A DNA stretch of 43,779 bases from Candidatus Electryonea clarkiae (GTDB lineage Bacteria; Electryoneota; Electryoneia; Electryoneales; Electryoneaceae). The number at the start of each line of letters is the position of its first letter. Position 1 is the stretch's first letter. Where the stretch lies: NCBI GenBank assembly GCA_030765455.1, contig JAVCCM010000166.1, positions 119,835-163,613 of the forward strand. Direction: 5' to 3'. The notes beneath the pieces are model-generated. The model did not search any database. It worked only from the letters and a program-made list of their open reading frames with translations, and had not been told where the DNA came from. Below, one piece after another: positions 17,423 through 24,065 of the stretch. The position numbers and the translations under genes are program-made.

Positions 17423-18706
17423 ATGATTTCGAGAGTACTTTATAATACATTTGGAATACCTTTGATGGCGTCCGCGCTGCGACTCGGTTCCCTTGGTTCT
17501 ACCAAAATCCGTGAAGGCATAAGAGATCGGAACAATGAAGGTAAACGGTTGAGGCTCGCCCGGCAAAGATGCAGTAAAGACAGGAAAAGGATTATCATAC
17601 ATTGTGCATCTGCCGGGGAATTAGAAAGCGCGATCCCTCTGATTGATGCTCTCAAGGAAAAATCAAATGCTGAGATTATCCTGACCTATTTTTCACCTTC
17701 AGCGGTTCAACGCAGTGAAAAAATAAAAGTAACTGCAGATAATATTTGCCTGCCCTTTGATTCCGCCCGAAGAGTTAAAAGATTCCTGGGTATTCTTGAT
17801 CCATCCCTGGTCATTATCGTGAAACATGATATCTGGCCCAACCTCGTCTGGATGAGCAGGGACAGGGGAATCCCGGCTGTACTCGTGAACGGTAATTTCC
17901 GCCCGGATTCAGCTCGTCTTAGTTGGTACTCTCGTGGATTTAACCGGGCTATTTTAGGCTCCTTGGATTGCATATTCGCAGTAGCTGATGATGATGCAAT
18001 GAGATTCAGGGAACTTACAGGTGATGATGTTACTATTGAAGCGGCAGGAGATACCCGTTTTGACAGGGTAAGGCAAAGAGCATTAGATGGTAGAGAAGAT
18101 CAGGGGGAATTAGCTGAACTCCTGGAGAATCATCCAACGGCGGTTGCCGGGAGTACCTGGCCTGATGATGAGAAGCTATTGCTGTCTTCATGGAGTGAAA
18201 TTCAAAAAGAAATCTCTGATGCTGTATTGATTCTTGTCCCCCATGAACCAACGGAAGAACATCTTCTGCGACTTGCGAAAGAATGCAAGAAGCTTGAATT
18301 AGGTTTTGTAAGACTTAGCGAGTTGAAAAACGGCTCAGCGCCGGAATCTGTTATCTGTGTCGATAGTACCGGGATTCTTGCCGGTCTTTATGGACTTGGA
18401 AAAATCGCTTATGTCGGCGGCGGACACGGTAAGGGCGTTCATTCCGTTATCGAACCGGCTGTATTTGGAATCCCGGTTCTCTTTGGTCCGAATTTTCTGA
18501 TGAGTCATGAAGCCCGGGATCTGATCCGAATTGGAGCGGCACAAGCAATAAATAAGAACAGCGAAATTATTACAGCATTTTCAGACGCATTGAGTGGAAA
18601 GGAAAATAGTAAACGTTGCGGTGAATTAGCTGCCAGGTACGTCGATGGTAAAACCGGCGTTTCTGATATGTTAGCCTCAAGGTTGGCAGAATTCCTGGAG
18701 AAGTAA
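17423..18706 (+). CDS. waaA: 3-deoxy-D-manno-octulosonic acid (Kdo) transferase
   Basis: WaaA (KdtA) attaches Kdo from CMP-Kdo to lipid IVA, the first step of LPS core synthesis. The sequence has the family's HCASAGELESAIPLI with the catalytic Glu, then LTYFSPSA, LPFDSARRVKRFL, VKHDIWPNLVW and VLVNGNFR. In the C-terminal half are AGSTWPDDEKLLLSSW, LVPHEPTEEHL and GGHGKGVHSVIEPAVFGIPVLFGPNF. I start it at the ATG at 17423 (427 residues) because AGGA lies five bases upstream and the sequence then begins with the usual MISRVLYNTF-like hydrophobic end. An ATG at 17402, directly after the previous stop, would add seven residues. It pairs functionally with the glycosyltransferase before it. Confidence 0.94.
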   Translation: MISRVLYNTFGIPLMASALRLGSLGSTKIREGIRDRNNEGKRLRLARQRCSKDRKRIIIHCASAGELESAIPLIDALKEKSNAEIILTYFSPSAVQRSEKIKVTADNICLPFDSARRVKRFLGILDPSLVIIVKHDIWPNLVWMSRDRGIPAVLVNGNFRPDSARLSWYSRGFNRAILGSLDCIFAVADDDAMRFRELTGDDVTIEAAGDTRFDRVRQRALDGREDQGELAELLENHPTAVAGSTWPDDEKLLLSSWSEIQKEISDAVLILVPHEPTEEHLLRLAKECKKLELGFVRLSELKNGSAPESVICVDSTGILAGLYGLGKIAYVGGGHGKGVHSVIEPAVFGIPVLFGPNFLMSHEARDLIRIGAAQAINKNSEIITAFSDALSGKENSKRCGELAARYVDGKTGVSDMLASRLAEFLEK

Positions 18707-18709
18707 AGC

Positions 18710-20158
18710 ATGATTCACCTCGAAGAGGTACGATTTGATTTTCCACAGAGCCAGGGGGAAATTCTTCGAGGAATCACAACGACCTTCTCAGAGGGTGAGA
18801 GAGTTGTAATCACAGGACGTAATGGCAGTGGGAAATCGACATTCTTGAGAATTCTTGCCGGTCTGCTGGAACCATCCAATGGAGTAGTTCAATTTGATCC
18901 ACCTGAAGTCGAATTCGGGATTGGATTGATTCAGCAAAACCCCGAAACACAATTAATCTGCTCGACTGTTGAAAAGGAAATCGCATTTGGTCTGGAGAAC
19001 TCAGCCGTCGATCCGGTAGAGATTCGAAGACGAGTCGAGGAAACGCTTGAGAAAATTGGTTTACAGTCGCTACGGAACTATCCTCCTCACAAACTTTCAG
19101 GTGGTGAAATGCAGAAAGTCGCCTTTGCTGCGATATATGCTTTGAACCCGAAAATCTGGCTGTTAGACGAACCTGTCACTTACCTCGATCCAGTTGAACG
19201 TGAAAATATCATTCAACTCCTGGAAATTATACCGGATGATAACATTTTGATATTTGCAACCTGCGATCCCGAGGAGTTCACAATCGGGCAGAGGTTATTA
19301 GTCCTGCATGAAGGTAGAATTATTGCTGACGATATACCGGAGAAGATATTTACAGGTGACAGCCTGGAAATCGCGAAAGTTTCATCACAGTCTTTCAGCC
19401 AGCCCGAACAGGATGAATCAGGATCCCCAAGCGAACTAAGAGATGAAGATATTGAGCATATGCAATCAATTACTTCATTGAAAGTTAAAGGATTAAACTC
19501 ATTCCGCAAATCAATTTTCGAACCATCAAAGCAGGTGTTATATGATATAGACCTGGAGATAACAGGTTCAGAGATCGTATGTCTCCTGGGCGCCAGCGGG
19601 TCGGGAAAAACAACTTTGATTGAAGCCCTGGCGGGACTGGGTGATCATGTTGATGGCGAGGTGAGCTGGGGACGCAGAAAACCGCAAAAAATGTATGGAG
19701 AAATCGGGGTTGCTTTTCAATTCCCTGAAAGATCTTTTTTCGCTGAAACTGTGTTTGATGAAGTAGCGTTCGGACCTCGAAATTTGAAAAAAAGCAACAA
19801 CCAGGTAAAAGAGATCGTAGAGGAAGCGTTAATCACATTCGGTCTTGATCCCGAATATTACGGAGAGAAGAATCCCTTTGAACTCAGTGGTGGAGAAGCG
19901 AGAAGAACAGCCCTTGCGTCAATAAGGGCTTTACGTCCGGCAGCCTACCTGCTGGATGAACCAACTGCCGGGCTTGACGAAGAAAGCTGTATCCTGCTCG
20001 AAAAAATGCTGAAAGCTGAATCCGAACGTGGATGCATTATCCTGATTGCCGGTCACGATACGGAAAAATTCTCGAGGTGGTGTGACAGATTTATCCTCCT
20101 CGAAAACGGTAGAATTACCTGGGATAACCATTCTATCCCGGAAACGCTCTACAGGTGA
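18710..20158 (+). CDS. Fused double ATP-binding subunit of an ECF-type transporter (EcfA1-EcfA2-like)
   Basis: 482 residues contain two complete ABC ATPase domains. Domain 1 has Walker A GRNGSGKST (36-44), LSGGE (129-133) and Walker B IWLLDEP (149-155). Domain 2, after an acidic linker of about 225-255, has GASGSGKTT (294-302), LSGGEARR (392-399) and AYLLDEP (412-418). The FGLIQQNPE-like and AFQFPERSFF Q-loops resemble cobalt/ECF vitamin and metal importers, where the ATPases power the membrane subunits EcfT and EcfS. Domain 1 has Cys185 in ATCDPEE where the H-loop histidine is expected. Domain 2 keeps His449 in AGHD. No EcfT or substrate-binding gene is adjacent, so the transported compound is unknown. 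The start is three bases after waaA. Confidence 0.9.
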   Translation: MIHLEEVRFDFPQSQGEILRGITTTFSEGERVVITGRNGSGKSTFLRILAGLLEPSNGVVQFDPPEVEFGIGLIQQNPETQLICSTVEKEIAFGLENSAVDPVEIRRRVEETLEKIGLQSLRNYPPHKLSGGEMQKVAFAAIYALNPKIWLLDEPVTYLDPVERENIIQLLEIIPDDNILIFATCDPEEFTIGQRLLVLHEGRIIADDIPEKIFTGDSLEIAKVSSQSFSQPEQDESGSPSELRDEDIEHMQSITSLKVKGLNSFRKSIFEPSKQVLYDIDLEITGSEIVCLLGASGSGKTTLIEALAGLGDHVDGEVSWGRRKPQKMYGEIGVAFQFPERSFFAETVFDEVAFGPRNLKKSNNQVKEIVEEALITFGLDPEYYGEKNPFELSGGEARRTALASIRALRPAAYLLDEPTAGLDEESCILLEKMLKAESERGCIILIAGHDTEKFSRWCDRFILLENGRITWDNHSIPETLYR

Positions 20159-20261
20159 AAAAAGAGACTGATATGCCAAAGAAGTTTACATCAAAGAAGT
20201 AATACTTGCTCATCAAACCATGCCTCTTTCCGTAAAAAAAGGATTTCTCTAACAAAATCAG

Positions 20262-20290
20262 TTGACATTGTTAAAAACGTGTTGTAATTT
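20262..20290 (+). promoter_or_regulatory. Possible promoter ahead of the 20507 T9SS gene
   Basis: TTGACA at 20262-20267 is followed after 17 bases by a poor TAATTT at 20285-20290. An AT-rich ACAATATAAATA lies slightly further on. The stretch also forms a TTAAA/TTTAA inverted repeat. It sits about 215 bases ahead of the start codon, leaving a long leader. Confidence 0.3.
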
Positions 20291-20344
20291 AACATTAACC
20301 GTACAATATAAATATTTTCGACATTGAGAAAAACCTTTAACCAT

Positions 20345-20506
20345 ATAAAGCATCCCCGCTCCGGTTGAGGTTAGTTCCCGCGCTGGGAAAAAGACTTGCC
20401 GGAATGTTGAATAACTTGCTCCGGAATGAACTTGTTCCGGGAAAACTGACGCGAGACAAACGCATGGCATTGTAGCTATGCAGTTGACCGAGCACGAGGA
20501 AGTTTA
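20345..20506 (+). promoter_or_regulatory. GC-rich, probably structured 5' leader of unknown class
   Basis: Between AT-rich flanks lies a GC-richer leader with several inverted elements. CCCGCGCTGGG is at about 20378, CCGGAA/TTCCGG is perfect at 20421-20440, and GCATGGC/GCTATGC pairs with one mismatch at 20462-20481. An ACTTG(C/T)nCCGG-like unit occurs three times between 20392 and 20440. The region ends in GAGGAAG, the ribosome site of the 20507 gene. It looks like a structured RNA leader, but I cannot assign it to a known riboswitch class. Confidence 0.4.
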
Positions 20507-22159
20507 ATGAATATACGGTTTTTTATTACCCGCCAAATATTTTTCATCATGTTATGCACATACATACCTATCTCCATCTTCGCATCAGGAGAACCGGACA
20601 GCTCTGATTATGACTTGGACACCACTGGTGCTCGTTGGTCAGATCCGATTCAAATAACATTTGAAGATTCAATACCTATAGGCACTGAATATACATTGGG
20701 GTTATCTCCCGATGATAAATGGCTTTATTTCTATCATAGTAACCGTTATGATATTGGACATCTCAAAAAATATTATTTAACTACTCTGAATCTTGAAGGA
20801 GAGCTACAGCAATCAAATATTGTATATTTTATGCGAAACCGTGGTGATTGTACTCTATTTACTGATATTCATAACAATTTATGGGCATTTATTATTAGTT
20901 ATAGTCATATATCTTATTTCAATATTACGAATAATGGCGACACGAGACTTGGAAATCTTGAAATTAATCAATTAGGTGATTATCCTAATCATATCCCCGC
21001 CAGATATCTTCATGCGACTGTTATTCAAGGGGTTAATGGTGAGGTTATGGTATGGTATATCCGTCGATATTACCAAACAAATAGATATGTACTTGCTTGG
21101 TATAAATTATCTTCAGATCTTACCGAAGTTATTGACGAGGGTGAGCTTGAAGAATCAGAATCAATAGGTCATAATGACTTAGGACCATCTTCAGGAGATA
21201 TAACTACCGGACCAGGCGATACTATTCATGTGGCTTATACAAGTTATACATTTACCAATAATATTCTTCAACAACGTCTTTATTACGCAAAAGTTGGGTG
21301 GGACGGTGAGGTATTCTTTGGTCCAGTATCACATACACCAACAGACCGGGCATGGTATGAAAATATGGATAATGATGGTGGAATAGTGGTTGATCATTCT
21401 GGAAATGCATATATCGTATCAGCGTATAAAGATGCCGGGAATGGCAATTGGTGGGATTTAAAACTCCACCTTTTTTTACCAGACAGCGAATACCTCTCAA
21501 AAATTGTTGAAGAAGAAACTCGATTCGGATCTGGTGAGAGTGATGTAGTTATTGATGCTTTAGGTCGAGTACACGTTTTATATGCTTCTCACAATAATCC
21601 TGAAGGCAGACAAACATCCGTAATGCATTGTGCGTTTGAAAATGCTGATACCACCTGGGTAATTGAACCACATAGTATTATTAGAAATGGATTGCATAAT
21701 TCTCAACGTCCAAGTCAAATCTCAGTTAAAGCACATCCTTCAAAATATAGTATTGCTGTTACATATAAGTTCAGATCAGACGACATGGAGTCACCAGAAG
21801 TTTTCATGTGCTTATTGAATAATACCGAAAATATGTATGATCAAATGGATCAGGTAAAGACTGACATTAATGATTCACCTGAAAAAACTGGAGAGATATC
21901 CATAACACCAAATCCATTTAATAGTTTCGTCAGAATTAATATTTCAGTACAAATGAATTCAGAGCCAAAGGTTTCAATTTATGATATTTTAGGAAGGAAA
22001 GTGAGCGATATAAGAACACAATACTTTTCTGATGAAAGGCAGTATCTTTACTGGGATGGCACAGATGGGTACGGAAATATTGTTGGGTCAGGTGTATATC
22101 TCTTAAGGATAAAAACAGGTAACAACTTTTATACTAAAAAGATTTTTAAGTTAGACTAA
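20507..22159 (+). CDS. Secreted protein with T9SS sorting domain, function unknown
   Basis: A 550-residue exported protein. The N-terminus is a signal peptide (hydrophobic IFFIMLCTYIPISIFASG). The body (about 40-440) has repeated beta-rich units resembling a WD/PD40- or sialidase-like propeller, such as SPDDKWLYFYHS and DIHNNLWAF, DHSGNAYIVS and DALGRVHVLYAS. I cannot name a family. The C-terminus is a T9SS type A domain beginning ITPNPFNSFVRINISV (T in place of the usual Y) and ending VGSGVYLLRIKTGNNFYTKKIFKL. GAGGAAG five bases before the ATG supports the start. The coding sequence is clearly more AT-rich than the preceding LPS genes, which fits accessory DNA. Confidence 0.85.
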   Translation: MNIRFFITRQIFFIMLCTYIPISIFASGEPDSSDYDLDTTGARWSDPIQITFEDSIPIGTEYTLGLSPDDKWLYFYHSNRYDIGHLKKYYLTTLNLEGELQQSNIVYFMRNRGDCTLFTDIHNNLWAFIISYSHISYFNITNNGDTRLGNLEINQLGDYPNHIPARYLHATVIQGVNGEVMVWYIRRYYQTNRYVLAWYKLSSDLTEVIDEGELEESESIGHNDLGPSSGDITTGPGDTIHVAYTSYTFTNNILQQRLYYAKVGWDGEVFFGPVSHTPTDRAWYENMDNDGGIVVDHSGNAYIVSAYKDAGNGNWWDLKLHLFLPDSEYLSKIVEEETRFGSGESDVVIDALGRVHVLYASHNNPEGRQTSVMHCAFENADTTWVIEPHSIIRNGLHNSQRPSQISVKAHPSKYSIAVTYKFRSDDMESPEVFMCLLNNTENMYDQMDQVKTDINDSPEKTGEISITPNPFNSFVRINISVQMNSEPKVSIYDILGRKVSDIRTQYFSDERQYLYWDGTDGYGNIVGSGVYLLRIKTGNNFYTKKIFKLD

Positions 22160-22246
22160 TTGATAAGGAAATTCATTCACAATTTATATTGGTCTGATTT
22201 GCATGGCAGAAACCTAAATTGTTTGTTAACTAAACAAAGGAGAACT

Positions 22247-23086
22247 ATGATGAAATATCCATTCCTATTCATTCTATCTTTTATTTTTGTTACTAATGTT
22301 TTAGCGGATATTGAATGTGATGATCATGAAATTGAAGAGATTACCAATACTTTATATCTCGAATATGGACCGGAAGTAGTAAATGTTGATTCAGATCCAG
22401 AACTGGAATTTATTATTTTACAACAAGGAAAAGTTTTTATAGGAGAAGAAGAAAGCACCGCTAAAGTATTAATATATAATGATAGTGGAACGTTCTTGGA
22501 CGAACTAAATGTCGAGGATAATTTACTCGACAATTATGAAGCACATTTGTCTTATTATACTCTTGTTGCTCAACCAACTGTTGCTGATCTGGATGGAAAC
22601 GGAATTAACGAAATAATTGTAGTTGCATCTAGAACGAAATGGTTTATAAATGATAGAAATAATAATCCATTAAATCGTTGCTGGTTTCAGATTCATGGCC
22701 TTTCTCCCTTTGAATGTTGTGAGAGAATAAATCAGACCATGATTTGGGAATGGTCTGATGACCAGAATGAATTTGTGTTTAAAACATCTTTATTGAGCAT
22801 TGGACCAACATATGGTGTTTACATACCTACATGTTTTGACTTGGACCAGGATGGGGATATGGAAATTTTTGGGGTAAGTCAAACTGGTTTTTTCGGAAAT
22901 TCTGCAACTTACTTATATGTATTAGATTATGATGGTGATGAATTAACTAAGATCGTTAATGAATCCCTTGATGATCCTTGGGATGCTAATGATGAATTCG
23001 ATTATCCTAGATTTCCTTTTCTAACCTATGATGATGTAAATACTTTGAGACAAGAGAGAGCTATTATTCCTATTGCAGTGACGTAG
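22247..23086 (+). CDS. Exported FG-GAP/VCBS-repeat protein, probably truncated by a REP element
   Basis: The product begins MMKYPFLFILSFIFVTNVLA, a clear signal peptide. AAAGGAG at 22236-22242 supports an ATG at 22247 or 22250 rather than the upstream TTG at 22160. The body has two or three calcium-binding FG-GAP/VCBS-like motifs: VNVDSDPELEFIIL, VADLDGNGINEIIVVAS and CFDLDQDGDMEIFGVS. These usually form integrin-like propellers at the cell surface. Unlike its neighbours it lacks a T9SS domain and stops after about 280 residues. The stop TAG at 23084-23086 is supplied by the first bases of a REP unit (GTAGCCCGG), so the original 3' end has probably been lost. Confidence 0.75.
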   Translation: MMKYPFLFILSFIFVTNVLADIECDDHEIEEITNTLYLEYGPEVVNVDSDPELEFIILQQGKVFIGEEESTAKVLIYNDSGTFLDELNVEDNLLDNYEAHLSYYTLVAQPTVADLDGNGINEIIVVASRTKWFINDRNNNPLNRCWFQIHGLSPFECCERINQTMIWEWSDDQNEFVFKTSLLSIGPTYGVYIPTCFDLDQDGDMEIFGVSQTGFFGNSATYLYVLDYDGDELTKIVNESLDDPWDANDEFDYPRFPFLTYDDVNTLRQERAIIPIAVT

Positions 23087-23262
23087 CCCGGATTCTTGAA
23101 TCCGGGATTCCTCTGATTTACGATTTAACCTTTAATTGCGCCTGAAAACCGGACACGATCACATTTCTTGCCGGGGTTCATAAGGATCATTATATATATA
23201 TTCGATTTGACATCGTGAGGTTCTGTTTCACTTCACATCCCCGGATTCGAGAATCCGGCTAC
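23083..23262. repeat. REP pair, unit A
   Basis: The unit begins GTAGCCCGGATTCTTGAATCCGGG (palindrome 23087-23106) and ends with the inverted partner CCGGATTCGAGAATCCGGCTAC (23241-23262). The interior is about 130 bp. Unit B is a direct repeat of it, about 80% identical by eye. The GTAG at its left edge supplies the stop codon of the FG-GAP gene. Confidence 0.85.
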
Positions 23263-23330
23263 TTTTGGATAAGATTCTCATGTACATTTACATCAAAGTA
23301 ATTATTCAATAACATATTTTGTTTAAAATA

Positions 23331-23837
23331 ATGGTTGTTTACAGACGATACCTCACAGATAATCCCGATGAATTATTCTTCTTTACATTTGTAACCCATA
23401 ACCGAATACCCGTCTTCAAATCACGTGATGATTACCTGAAAATATGGCAGGAATGGCGGAATGTCTCTTCCAAGGCTGATGGAGAATTAATCGCTTATGT
23501 TTTCCTGCCTGACCATATTCATTTATTGATTAAACAGGGAATAATACCATTTTCCGAACAGGTGAGATCATTTAAACGGAAAATGAATATGTTATTTGTC
23601 GAAAAAAAAGGAACTATCTGGCAGGCGAGATTCTGGGAACATAAAATCTGGGACGATGACGATTATCGAAAGCATGTAGATTACATTCATTTCAACCCGG
23701 TAAAACATAACCTCGTCCGGAATCCTTATGATTGGAAATATTCGAGTTTTCGTAAATTTGTTGAAGAAGGCATTTATCCTCCGGATTGGTCAAGCGAACT
23801 CGATTTTATTCTCCCTGGTGGTGCCGGTGAGGTGTAG
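23331..23837 (+). CDS. REP-associated tyrosine transposase (Y1/IS200-like, RAYT)
   Basis: A 168-residue HUH-type single-strand transposase. The metal-binding HUH motif is LPDHIHLLI (H62 and H64). The catalytic tyrosine is Y118 in HVDYIHFNPVKHNLV, followed by the family's YDWKYSSFRKF. The N-terminus has FTFVTHNRIPVF. RAYTs are thought to cut and join single-stranded REP hairpins. The ATG at 23331 is preferred over the TTG at 23319 because the usual RAYT sequence starts close to YRRYL. No good ribosome site is visible. Its own stop codon (TAG, 23835-23837) comes from the first bases of REP unit B. All catalytic residues are present, so it may be active. Confidence 0.93.
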   Translation: MVVYRRYLTDNPDELFFFTFVTHNRIPVFKSRDDYLKIWQEWRNVSSKADGELIAYVFLPDHIHLLIKQGIIPFSEQVRSFKRKMNMLFVEKKGTIWQARFWEHKIWDDDDYRKHVDYIHFNPVKHNLVRNPYDWKYSSFRKFVEEGIYPPDWSSELDFILPGGAGEV

Positions 23838-24006
23838 CCCGGATTCTTGAATCCGGGGTTTCTTTGATTTATGATTTAACCTTGAATTGCGTCTGCGAAC
23901 CGGATACGATCACATTTCTTATTGAGATTCAGGGTGATTAATATACATTCGATTTGATATTGTGAGTGTCTGTTTCATTTTCCCCGGATTCAAGAATCCG
24001 GGCTAC
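23834..24006. repeat. REP pair, unit B
   Basis: Direct repeat of unit A: GTAGCCCGGATTCTTGAATCCGGGG at the left edge and CCCCGGATTCAAGAATCCGGGCTAC at the right edge (23982-24006). The interior matches unit A in order, for example GATTTAACCTT and CGATCACATTTCTT, with scattered substitutions and small indels. It supplies the transposase stop codon. Confidence 0.85.
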
Positions 24007-24065
24007 TTCTCAGAGAAAAATGTTGTAAATTAAAGTAAAACGTTTTTCGAAAACCATTGTGAATT

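Larger units (their letters stand above)
23083..24006 (+). mobile_element. REP-associated transposase element with flanking direct-repeat REP pairs
   Basis: A 924-bp structure in which a single-domain tyrosine transposase gene is flanked by two directly repeated units, 23083-23262 and 23834-24006. Each unit carries two head-to-head REP palindromes. This matches the arrangement known for RAYT genes and their REP/BIME sequences. Whether the whole structure moved as one or the REP units spread separately cannot be told from one site. Confidence 0.75.

Noticed and set aside
20345..20506. Cyclic-di-GMP-I riboswitch
   Set aside because: Only the 3' part is vaguely similar. The conserved core segments are missing, so it is listed only as a structured leader of unknown class.
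22160..22246. Upstream TTG start for the FG-GAP protein, adding 29 residues
   Set aside because: The added residues would bury the signal peptide, while AAAGGAG sits correctly ahead of the ATG at 22247/22250.
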